NCBI GenBank assembly: GCA_029267355.1
Contig: JAJUJA010000007.1
Span: 1 to 37,403, forward strand
Direction of reading: 5' to 3'
Origin: Elusimicrobiota bacterium
Lineage (GTDB): Bacteria; Elusimicrobiota; Elusimicrobia; Elusimicrobiales; UBA9959
DNA: 37,403 bases
Below are positions 31,188 to 37,403 of this stretch, piece by piece (positions within the stretch are counted from its first letter, which is position 1; each line of letters opens with the position of its first letter). The translations under genes and the position numbers were made by a program. The notes beneath the pieces are model-generated. The model saw nothing but the letters and a program-made list of their open reading frames with translations. It made no database searches and was not told where the DNA came from.

Positions 31188-32843
31188 ATGCAAGAAGAAA
31201 AAATGTTTTGCTATCAGTGCGAACAGGCCAAAAACGGCAAGGGATGCGACAGCATAGGGATATGCGGCAAAGACCCGGAAACAGCCTTAATGCAGGATTT
31301 GCTGGTTTATCAGACTAAGGGAATTTCTTTTTATGCAAATGCCTTGAGAAAAAAAGGCTTTAAAACTGAAAAGGCCGACAAATTTGTCATAGAAGCCCTT
31401 TTTACTACGGTAACAAATGTGAATTTTGACTCCGCAAAAGTTAAGGGAATGATAGATAAAGGACAGGAAATAAAGGAGGAATTAAAAAATAACTTCAAGG
31501 AGAACGGACTTTCCCAAAAAGATATTCCCCCTCATGCCGCCTGGCAGCCCTCTGAAAAACTTCCGGATTTAATAAAGTTTGCCTCAGAAAACGGAATTAT
31601 TGCTTCCAAAAAGAGCAGCGGAGAGGATATTACTGCTCTGCGAGAACTTCTTATATACGGTCTTAAGGGCACGGCGGCCTATGCAGATCATGCCATGATA
31701 CTTGGCCAAACTGATGATAAGGTTTTCGCCTTTTTCCATGAGGCGCTTTCTTTTTTGACAAGACCGCAGCATACAGCAGACGAATTGTTTGCTATGAATA
31801 TGAAATGCGGAGAAGTGAATTTAAGAGTTATGGAACTTCTTGATCTCGCCAATACAGGCGCCTACGGCCATCCCGTGCCGACAAAAGTCAGGATCACTCC
31901 CGTCAAAGGTAAAGCCATACTGGTATCAGGACATGACCTTAAAGACCTTGAGGAACTGCTTAAACAGACGGAAGGCAAGGGGATAAACGTATACACACAC
32001 GGCGAAATGCTTCCGGCCCACGGCTATCCGGGCCTTAAAAAATACAGGCATCTAGCCGGCAATTACGGCGGCGCCTGGCAGGATCAGCAGAAGGAGTTCA
32101 AATCTTTTCCGGGGGCCATTCTGATGACCACCAACTGCATACAAAAGCCGTCAGGATATGAAAACAGGATTTTCACAAGCGGCCTCGTTCAATGGCCGGG
32201 CGTAAAACATGTAAATAATTCTGATTTTTCGCCTGTAATAGAGGCAGCCATGGCTGAGGAAGGATTTAAGAAAGACGGAGAAGAAAAGTACATAACCGTC
32301 GGTTTCGCCAGAAATGCGGTCATATCAGTTGCCGATACTGTAATAGACCATGTGAAGAAAGGAAAGATAAAGCACTTTTTCCTTGTCGGCGGCTGCGACG
32401 GGGCCAAGCCGGGCAGGAATTATTATACCGAGTTTGCCGAGAAAGCGCCGAAGGATACTGTCATACTGACTTTGGCTTGCGGCAAATTCAGATTCAATAA
32501 AATGGAGTTTGGCGAAATAGAAGGCATACCGAGACTGCTTGACGCCGGACAATGCAATGACGCTTACTCAGCAATACAAATAGCTCTGGCTCTTTCAAAC
32601 GCTTTTAAACTGCCTGTAAATGAGCTGCCTTTATCTCTTGTTCTTTCATGGTATGAGCAGAAAGCTGTATGCATTCTCCTTACACTTCTGCATCTGGGCA
32701 TAAAGAATATAAGGATAGGGCCTTCGCTGCCGGCCTTCATAACTCCGGCCGTGCTGAAAGTTCTTGTTGAAAAATTCAATATAATGCCTGTAAAAAATGC
32801 AGAGCAGGACCTGAAAGATATACTTAAACTCAGCAAAGTATAA
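31188..32843 (+). CDS. hcp: Hybrid cluster protein (hydroxylamine reductase / NO reductase)
   Basis: 551 residues. The N-terminal cluster motif is Cys8-x2-Cys11-x8-Cys20-x5-Cys26, the spacing of anaerobe-type Hcp rather than the E. coli type. Hybrid-cluster ligand regions are visible: TTNCIQKP, VGGCDGAKPGRNYYTEFA, LACGKFRF and AGQCNDAYSAI. Hcp removes nitric oxide and hydroxylamine generated during nitrite reduction. AAGGAG precedes the ATG. It is co-transcribed with the Rrf2 gene and followed by a clear terminator. No hcr reductase gene is adjacent, so its electron donor must be elsewhere or in the nrf-linked Fe-S proteins. Confidence 0.96.
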   Translation: MQEEKMFCYQCEQAKNGKGCDSIGICGKDPETALMQDLLVYQTKGISFYANALRKKGFKTEKADKFVIEALFTTVTNVNFDSAKVKGMIDKGQEIKEELKNNFKENGLSQKDIPPHAAWQPSEKLPDLIKFASENGIIASKKSSGEDITALRELLIYGLKGTAAYADHAMILGQTDDKVFAFFHEALSFLTRPQHTADELFAMNMKCGEVNLRVMELLDLANTGAYGHPVPTKVRITPVKGKAILVSGHDLKDLEELLKQTEGKGINVYTHGEMLPAHGYPGLKKYRHLAGNYGGAWQDQQKEFKSFPGAILMTTNCIQKPSGYENRIFTSGLVQWPGVKHVNNSDFSPVIEAAMAEEGFKKDGEEKYITVGFARNAVISVADTVIDHVKKGKIKHFFLVGGCDGAKPGRNYYTEFAEKAPKDTVILTLACGKFRFNKMEFGEIEGIPRLLDAGQCNDAYSAIQIALALSNAFKLPVNELPLSLVLSWYEQKAVCILLTLLHLGIKNIRIGPSLPAFITPAVLKVLVEKFNIMPVKNAEQDLKDILKLSKV

Positions 32844-32854
32844 AGCGGCATTTC

Positions 32855-32885
32855 AAAGGGGCGGGCTATAAATGCCCGCCTCTTT
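32855..32885 (+). terminator. Intrinsic terminator after hcp
   Basis: GGCGGGC-TATAAAT-GCCCGCC, a perfect 7-bp GC stem extended by AAAGG/TCTTT to about 12 pairs with one G-U. The 3' side is U-rich (TCTTT). It lies 11 bases after the hcp stop and ends just before the -10 of the next gene. Confidence 0.8.
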
Positions 32886-32893
32886 GCTATAAT
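32885..32893 (+). promoter_or_regulatory. Extended -10 promoter, leaderless start for the TIGR02757 gene
   Basis: TGC-TATAAT is a perfect extended -10 whose last base lies 6 nt before the ATG at 32900. Transcription should start on or beside the start codon. There is no ribosome site and no -35, as the region upstream is the hcp terminator. Confidence 0.55.
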
Positions 32894-32899
32894 CTCCAT

Positions 32900-33658
32900 A
32901 TGCCTCCGGCCAAATCTTTTTTTGAAAATCTCTACAAAAAATACAATAAAAGGGATTACGCTTTCAGCGACCCGATAAGTCTTGTTTATCTGTATGAAAG
33001 AAAGCCTTCAGACTGCGAAATAGCGGGGCTGATAGCTTCCTCGCTGGCCTACGGCAATGTGAAGCAGATAATAAAATCCGTGAACGGAGTTTTTTCCGTT
33101 ATGGGAAATAATCTGAGACTTTACCTGGAGAAAAAGTCCCCCGCTCAAATAGCAAAAGATTTCCTGAATTTCAAGCACCGGTTCACAACAGGCGCCGAGC
33201 TGGCCGTATTTCTGATAAATATAAAGAAAGCCGTAAAAAAACACGGCTCCCTGGAGAATTTATTCCGCAAAAGCACAAAAAAGGAAGAAGAGGATTATTC
33301 AAATGCCGTTTACCGCTTCATAGACGAGCTGAATTTCTCAGTCTGCGCCCCGACTCTAACCCCCTGCACAGAGAAAAAAAGTTCTTTTAAGAGATTCAAT
33401 CTTTATCTGAGATGGATGATAAGAAAAGACGCGGTGGATATGGGAATATGGAAAGGAATATCTCCCTCAGGCCTGATAATCCCGCTGGATACGCATATGC
33501 TTTCAATTTCCCAAAAGCTGGGCATAACATCAAGAAAAGACAGCTCAATGAAAACTGCCCTTGAAATAACATCTTTCTTCAGGTCAATAAACCCTGATGA
33601 CCCGGTAAAATACGATTTTTCAATAACGAGAACAGGCATACTTAAAAATTTTAAATGA
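32900..33658 (+). CDS. TIGR02757 / DUF2400 family protein
   Basis: 252 residues. Family-like blocks are YLYERKPSDCEIAGLIASSLAYGNVKQI (about 29-56), FKRFNLYLRWMIRKDAVDMGIW, LIIPLDTHMLSISQKLGI and the C-terminal DPVKYDFSITRTGI. The family has no established function; the LDTH and RWM-R segments recall a helix-hairpin-helix/DNA-glycosylase-like fold. It seems to be a single-gene unit with a leaderless start. The rubrerythrin operon begins 85 bp later. Confidence 0.8.
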   Translation: MPPAKSFFENLYKKYNKRDYAFSDPISLVYLYERKPSDCEIAGLIASSLAYGNVKQIIKSVNGVFSVMGNNLRLYLEKKSPAQIAKDFLNFKHRFTTGAELAVFLINIKKAVKKHGSLENLFRKSTKKEEEDYSNAVYRFIDELNFSVCAPTLTPCTEKKSSFKRFNLYLRWMIRKDAVDMGIWKGISPSGLIIPLDTHMLSISQKLGITSRKDSSMKTALEITSFFRSINPDDPVKYDFSITRTGILKNFK

Positions 33659-33683
33659 CTTGCTTATCGCAAATTGCTAAAAT
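33655..33683 (+). promoter_or_regulatory. Candidate promoter of the oxidative-stress operon
   Basis: ATGACT (33655-33660), 17-nt spacer, TAAAAT (33678-33683). The -35 overlaps the stop codon of the preceding gene. Boxes match 4 and 5 of 6 consensus bases. An alternative TATAAG lies at 33704. No PerR- or Fur-like dyad was found in the 85-bp gap. Confidence 0.3.
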
Positions 33684-33743
33684 ATGCTCAAGGGAAAAAT
33701 CGGTATAAGAAGAGTGTTCTACTTTGATTGATATGGAGGAAAT

Positions 33744-34325
33744 ATGCCTTCTATAAAAGGTACAAAAACTGAAAAAAATCTTCTCACAGCCTTCGCCGGA
33801 GAGTCTCAGGCAAGGAACAGATACACCTTCTACGCTTCAGCGGCAAAGAAGGAGGGCTACGTGCAGATTTCCAAAATTTTTGAGGAAACTGCCGAACAGG
33901 AAAAAGAGCATGCAAAAAGATTTTATAAATTTCTGGAAGGCGGAGAGCTTAATCTTAATGTCAATGCCGCCTTCCCCGCCGGCATAATAGCCGACACGAA
34001 AACAAATCTTATACATGCCGCCGAAGGAGAGGGTTATGAATGGGGACATATGTATCCCGATTTTTCCAAAATCGCGAAAGAGGAAGGTTTTGACGCTATA
34101 GCCAAAGTTTTTGAGGCTGTGGCAGTGGCCGAAAGACAGCATGAAAAAAGATACAGGGATTTGGCCGCCAACATAGAGGCCGGCAGAGTTTTCAAAAGAG
34201 AAAAAAATCAAAAATGGAGATGCCTGAACTGCGGCTATGTGCATGAAGGCAATGAAGCTCCTGCTTCCTGTCCAGCTTGCGCTCATCCCAGGGATTATTT
34301 TGAGCTTCTCGGCGAAAACTGGTAA
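33744..34325 (+). CDS. rbr: Rubrerythrin
   Basis: Non-haem di-iron peroxidase that detoxifies H2O2 in anaerobes. At 193 residues it has a ferritin-like bundle with ligands Glu20, Glu53 and His56 (EKEH), Glu97 and Glu130 with His133 (ERQH). A C-terminal rubredoxin-like iron site follows: Cys160-x2-Cys163 and Cys176-x2-Cys179. TGGAGG precedes the start. First of four genes (rbr, tpx, SOR, rubredoxin) in one operon; the rubredoxin at its end is the likely electron donor. Confidence 0.95.
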   Translation: MPSIKGTKTEKNLLTAFAGESQARNRYTFYASAAKKEGYVQISKIFEETAEQEKEHAKRFYKFLEGGELNLNVNAAFPAGIIADTKTNLIHAAEGEGYEWGHMYPDFSKIAKEEGFDAIAKVFEAVAVAERQHEKRYRDLAANIEAGRVFKREKNQKWRCLNCGYVHEGNEAPASCPACAHPRDYFELLGENW

Positions 34326-34334
34326 GGAGATAAA

Positions 34335-34895
34335 ATGGAAGAGAACTTGAACGAGCAGAATGAACAGCAGCAGATTGTCAAAAGAACCGTGATGATGAAG
34401 GGAAGGCCTATGGATCTTCACGGTCATCTTCCCCAAACAGGCGCGCCGGCTCCCGATTTCAAGGCAACGGCGAATGATATGCTTCCAATGAAGTTCAAAA
34501 GGACTTATGCCGGCAAAACCGTGCTCATAAGCTCCGTTCCTTCTCTGGATACGCCTGTTTGCGACATTGAAACAAGAAAATTCAATTCAGAAGCTGAAAA
34601 GCTTTCCCCTGAGATTGAAATAGTCACGATAAGCATGGATCTGCCATTCGCGCAGGCCAGGTGGTGCGGAGCCGCCGGAATAAAGAGGGTAAAGACTTAT
34701 TCTGATTATATCAAGGCTGAATTCGGCAAAACCTACGGCGTGCTTATAAAGGATTTGCGTCTTCTGGCGCGCGCCATATTCATAGTTGATAAAGACTTCA
34801 ATCTCAGATATGTTCAAGTAGTGCCGGAAGTCACTCAGGAGCCGAATTATGAGGAGGCTCTTAAGGCGCTTAAGGAAGCGGCTGAATCAAATTAA
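34335..34895 (+). CDS. tpx: Thiol peroxidase (atypical 2-Cys peroxiredoxin)
   Basis: 186 residues. The peroxidatic Cys76 lies in SVPSLDTPVCDIETRKFN and the resolving Cys111 in LPFAQARWCGAAG, the Tpx spacing of 35. The N-terminus is about 15-20 residues longer than standard Tpx, with a Gln/Glu/Asn-rich start (EENLNEQNEQQQ). AAGGAGA precedes the ATG, 9 bases after rbr. It reduces alkyl and hydrogen peroxides; the thioredoxin or other donor is not encoded here. Confidence 0.94.
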   Translation: MEENLNEQNEQQQIVKRTVMMKGRPMDLHGHLPQTGAPAPDFKATANDMLPMKFKRTYAGKTVLISSVPSLDTPVCDIETRKFNSEAEKLSPEIEIVTISMDLPFAQARWCGAAGIKRVKTYSDYIKAEFGKTYGVLIKDLRLLARAIFIVDKDFNLRYVQVVPEVTQEPNYEEALKALKEAAESN

Positions 34896-34904
34896 GGAGG
34901 AGAC

Positions 34905-35282
34905 ATGACACAAATGAAAGGCGTTTATAAATGCGAAGTGTGCGGCAATATAGTTGAGGTATTGCATACCGGAGCGGGCGCTCTGGTGTGCTGCGGAAAA
35001 GAGATGAAATATTTCAAGGAAAATACAACAGACGGCGCCAAAGAAAAGCATGTCCCCGTCATAGAAAAGACAAATGACGGCTATCTTGTTAAAGTAGGCT
35101 CCATAGCCCATCCCATGGAGGACAAGCATTATATAGAATGGATAGAGCTTATAGCCGACGGCGTTTCCTACAGAAAATTTCTGAAACCCGGAGAAAAGCC
35201 TGAAGCCTTTTTTTGCGTAAAGGCCGAAAAGGCGGAAGCCAGAGAATACTGCAATCTCCATGGTTTGTGGAAAGCTGCATAA
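34905..35282 (+). CDS. Desulfoferrodoxin (2Fe superoxide reductase)
   Basis: Reduces superoxide to peroxide without releasing O2. The 125-residue protein has an N-terminal desulforedoxin iron site (Cys10-x2-Cys13, Cys29-Cys30) and the catalytic iron site with His49 (EKHVP), His69, His75, Cys116 and His119 (YCNLHG). Glu47-Lys48, which gate the site, are present. AAGGAGG precedes the start, 9 bases after tpx. The peroxide formed would be handled by Rbr and Tpx from the same message. Confidence 0.96.
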   Translation: MTQMKGVYKCEVCGNIVEVLHTGAGALVCCGKEMKYFKENTTDGAKEKHVPVIEKTNDGYLVKVGSIAHPMEDKHYIEWIELIADGVSYRKFLKPGEKPEAFFCVKAEKAEAREYCNLHGLWKAA

Positions 35283-35295
35283 CAGGAGGCCATAA

Positions 35296-35466
35296 ATGAG
35301 CGAAATGAAAAGATATGTATGCAAAGTATGCGGTTATATATATGACCCTGCCGTCGGAGACCCCGACAGCAATATAGCCCCCGGCACGCCTTTTGAAAAA
35401 ATACCTGAAACCTGGGTATGCCCGGTTTGCGGAGTGACAAAGGCGGACTTCGAGCCGGAAAATTAA
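35296..35466 (+). CDS. Rubredoxin
   Basis: Absent from the ORF track because it is short: 56 residues beginning [18 protein letters not shown] and ending ADFEPEN. Iron ligands are in CKVCG (Cys9, Cys12) and CPVCG, with the family's [18 protein letters not shown] block. It is an electron donor for rubrerythrin and superoxide reductase. CAGGAGG lies 6-7 nt before the ATG, 13 bases after the desulfoferrodoxin gene. It closes the stress operon. Confidence 0.96.
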   Translation: MSEMKRYVCKVCGYIYDPAVGDPDSNIAPGTPFEKIPETWVCPVCGVTKADFEPEN

Positions 35467-35486
35467 GCGGAAGCTTGAAAAGATAT

Positions 35487-35518
35487 AAAGGCCGGCGATT
35501 AAAAAACGCCGGCCTTTT
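35487..35518 (+). terminator. Intrinsic terminator of the stress operon
   Basis: An 11-bp perfect stem, AAAGGCCGGCG / CGCCGGCCTTT, with a 9-base A-rich loop and a T-run at the end (CCTTTT), 20 bases after the rubredoxin stop. The A-run in the loop side and Ts on the other make it likely to work mainly in the plus direction. Confidence 0.88.
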
Positions 35519-35524
35519 CAATTT

Positions 35525-35553
35525 CTGACTTGGGCCTTTCAAAATGTTATAAT
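35525..35553 (+). promoter_or_regulatory. thrS promoter with leaderless start
   Basis: CTGACT (35525-35530), 17-nt spacer and TATAAT (35548-35553) preceded by TGT, an extended -10. The ATG of thrS is 6 nt after TATAAT and there is no ribosome site, so the mRNA is probably leaderless. No T-box leader can fit. Confidence 0.65.
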
Positions 35554-35559
35554 TTACTT

Positions 35560-37305
35560 ATGGAAAACGAAAAACTTCATAAAATAAGACACAGCTTTTC
35601 TCATGTAATGGCGCAGGCCGTAAAAGAGCTTTTTGGCCCGGTAAAACTGGGCATAGGCCCCGCCACGGAAACAGGTTTTTATTATGATTTTGACTGCCAG
35701 CACCGTTTTGTCCCGGAAGATTTGCCTTTGATAGAAAAGAAAATGAAGCATATAATCGCTCAAGCGCAAAAATTTGAGGCCAGAGAGATAGGCAGAATGG
35801 AGGCCATTGATTATTTCTCGAAACAGGGCGAGACATATAAGGTGGAGCTGATAAAAGATCTGCCTGAAAACGAAAAAATAACCATATACAAGAACGGAAA
35901 TTTTGAGGACCTCTGTAAAGGTCCTCATGTTGAGCATACCGGACAGCTCAAGCATTTTAAGCTTATGTCCATAGCCGGAGCGTACTGGAGAGGCAGCGAA
36001 AAAAATCCTATGCTGCAGAGGATATACGGCACAGCTTTTGAAAGCAAAGAGGAACTTGACGAATACTTGAAAAGGCTTGAGGAAGCCGACAGAAGAGATC
36101 ACAGGAAAGTCGGCCGGCAGCTTGATCTATTCTCGGTAAGCGAAACCGTAGGCCCGGGCCTTATATTATGGCATCCCAAAGGAGCCAGGATAAGGCATGA
36201 AATAGAAAATTACTGGAAGCAGGAGCATTTCAAGGGCGGCTATGACCTGATATATACGCCTCATATAGGAAGAGCCAATCTCTGGCAGACATCCGGGCAT
36301 CTGGATTTTTACAAAGAGTCAATGTATTCGCCTATGGATATAGACCAGATACAGTATTTTGTGAAACCGATGAACTGTCCTTTTCATATACAGATCTATA
36401 AAAGCGCTTCGCGCTCATACAGGGATCTGCCTTTAAGATGGGCTGAACTTGGAACGGTTTACAGATTTGAAAAAGCCGGCGTCCTTCACGGCCTTTTAAG
36501 AGTAAGGGGCTTTACGCAGGATGACGCCCACATAATATGCTCTCCCGAGCAGGTTGAGGAAGAGACGCTCAGAGTGCTGAGATTCAGCCTGAATATATGG
36601 AAAACTTTCGGCTTCTCAGAAATAAAAGCGTATATAGCGACAAGGCCCAATGACGCGGTGGGCGAGCCGGAAAGATGGCAGGAAGCGCAAAAAAGCCTTA
36701 TGAAGGCTGTTGAGAAGGAAGGTCTCGCCTATGAAATAGACGAGGGCGGCGGCGCTTTCTACGGACCGAAGATAGACTTAAAGATAAAAGACGCCATAGG
36801 AAGGGAATGGCAAACCACGACAATACAGTTTGATTTCAATCTGCCCGAACGCTTTGAAATGGAATATACCGGCCAGGACGGAAAAAAACACAGGCCGTAT
36901 ATGATACACAGGGCTTTACTCGGCTCTCTGGAAAGATTTTTCGGCGTTCTGACCGAGCATTATGCCGGTAATTTCCCTCTCTGGCTGGCGCCTGTGCAGG
37001 TGAAAATACTTAATATAACTTCGCAGGAAGAAGATTATGCCATTTCCATCAAGGAAAAGCTTTCTTCGCAGATGATAAAGGCCGAAGTTGACCTATCAAA
37101 TGACACCATAAACGCAAAGATAAGGAACGCCTCGGCTGAAAAAATACCTTATCTCGTTATAGTTGGTAAAAAAGAAAAGGAAAAAGGCACAATCTCGCTG
37201 AGACTTAAAGGCAATAAAAATGTATTTGATGTAAATCCTCAGGATTTTATAGAGTCGCTTAAAAAAGAAATTGAAACAAGAAGCCTTGCGCCGTCTTATC
37301 AATAA
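35560..37305 (+). CDS. thrS: Threonyl-tRNA synthetase lacking the TGS domain
   Basis: Charges tRNA-Thr. At 581 residues it starts directly with the editing domain: His11-x3-His15 (IRHSFSHVMAQA) and Cys119-x3-His123 (DLCKGPHVEHTG). The N-terminal TGS domain of about 60 residues found in E. coli ThrS is absent. The class II catalytic core (about 175-470) contains KPMNCPFHI with the zinc Cys, LRWAELGTVYRFEKAGVLHGLLRVRGFTQDDAHI and YTGQDGKKHRPYMIHRALLGSLERF; an anticodon-binding domain ends the protein. The ATG at 35560 is used; the ORF-track start at 35530 would lie upstream of the promoter -10 box. Confidence 0.95.
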   Translation: MENEKLHKIRHSFSHVMAQAVKELFGPVKLGIGPATETGFYYDFDCQHRFVPEDLPLIEKKMKHIIAQAQKFEAREIGRMEAIDYFSKQGETYKVELIKDLPENEKITIYKNGNFEDLCKGPHVEHTGQLKHFKLMSIAGAYWRGSEKNPMLQRIYGTAFESKEELDEYLKRLEEADRRDHRKVGRQLDLFSVSETVGPGLILWHPKGARIRHEIENYWKQEHFKGGYDLIYTPHIGRANLWQTSGHLDFYKESMYSPMDIDQIQYFVKPMNCPFHIQIYKSASRSYRDLPLRWAELGTVYRFEKAGVLHGLLRVRGFTQDDAHIICSPEQVEEETLRVLRFSLNIWKTFGFSEIKAYIATRPNDAVGEPERWQEAQKSLMKAVEKEGLAYEIDEGGGAFYGPKIDLKIKDAIGREWQTTTIQFDFNLPERFEMEYTGQDGKKHRPYMIHRALLGSLERFFGVLTEHYAGNFPLWLAPVQVKILNITSQEEDYAISIKEKLSSQMIKAEVDLSNDTINAKIRNASAEKIPYLVIVGKKEKEKGTISLRLKGNKNVFDVNPQDFIESLKKEIETRSLAPSYQ

Positions 37306-37314
37306 GGAGAAAAA

Positions 37315-37403
37315 ATGAAAACCGCAATAACGATTCTGTTCTTATCCTTGCTGTTCATTAACTTGAAGGCAAATTATGTAGAAATAGAAAAAATTTCGCT
37401 GCC
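37315..37403 (+). CDS. Exported protein, 5' fragment cut by window end
   Basis: Begins 9 bases after the thrS stop with AAGGAG upstream. The 29 residues visible (MKTAITILFLSLLFINLKA-N...) are a signal peptide and the start of a mature protein. Nothing more can be said about function. It is likely co-transcribed with thrS. Confidence 0.7.
   Translation, partial: MKTAITILFLSLLFINLKANYVEIEKISL

Noticed and set aside
33837-34436. 199-residue minus-strand ORF over rbr/tpx
   Set aside because: Antisense to two well-supported genes; hydrophobic look comes from the complement of Lys/Glu-rich codons.
35554-36102. 182-residue minus-strand ORF inside thrS
   Set aside because: Antisense to the catalytically complete ThrRS editing domain; no ribosome site.
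1-37403. CRISPR array, insertion sequence, prophage or integron
   Set aside because: No regular direct repeats with spacers, no transposase, integrase or phage structural genes, and no terminal inverted repeats were found on reading.

Overview
The window looks like a chromosomal stretch of a Gram-negative, anaerobic or microaerophilic bacterium. Outer-membrane evidence is a PorV-type beta-barrel, two AsmA-like proteins and a periplasmic multihaem nitrite reductase. Ile codons are visibly dominated by ATA and Arg codons by AGA/AGG. The phylum cannot be fixed by eye. Gene content (glycine cleavage with split P protein, oxygen-defence rubrerythrin/SOR genes, Tpx, many single-domain receivers) would fit Elusimicrobiota or a similar deep-branching group, but this is only a guess. 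There is no insertion sequence, phage, CRISPR array or rRNA. Coding density is very high and most neighbouring genes overlap by 1-13 bases.

Region by region. 1-5.8 kb: endonuclease III, a GAF-PAS protein, and an envelope group made of an exported amidase, a beta-barrel/coiled-coil/LysM protein and a degenerate-receiver/TM/repeat protein. 5.8-8.2 kb: cytochrome bd oxidase (cydAB, minus strand). 8.2-11.5 kb: AsmA-like protein, dihydrolipoyl dehydrogenase, exonuclease III. 11.5-16.7 kb: glycine cleavage system (gcvT, gcvH, gcvPA, gcvPB) and a lipoate ligase-type protein. 16.7-21.6 kb: a tightly packed chain of stand-alone RAM domain, receiver, M50-like membrane protease, large AsmA-like protein, pyrE and SAM hydrolase. 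21.6-23.3 kb: tRNA-Phe(GAA), a second receiver and an RlmI-like methyltransferase. 23.4-24.6 kb: an exported agmatine/peptidylarginine deiminase-family enzyme.

24.6-32.9 kb is the most interesting part. On the minus strand lies a seven-gene unit: resB, ccsA, nrfH, nrfA, a DUF438/hemerythrin/PAS protein, a DUF1858 protein and a NapH-type Fe-S membrane protein. It diverges from an Rrf2-family regulator with three cysteines and the hybrid cluster protein gene hcp. The shared 188-bp control region holds two dyads that overlap -10 elements. The 15-base core of one (ATACATTTTTAGTAT) recurs with a single mismatch in the cydA upstream region 22 kb away. I infer a nitric oxide/nitrite and oxygen tolerance regulon joining cytochrome bd, Nrf and Hcp.

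32.9-37.4 kb: a TIGR02757-type protein, an oxidative-stress operon (rubrerythrin, thiol peroxidase, desulfoferrodoxin, rubredoxin) ending in a strong terminator, a threonyl-tRNA synthetase lacking the TGS domain, and the start of an exported protein cut by the window edge. Several genes that begin transcription units have a TATAAT-like box 6-8 nt before the ATG and no Shine-Dalgarno, suggesting leaderless mRNAs.
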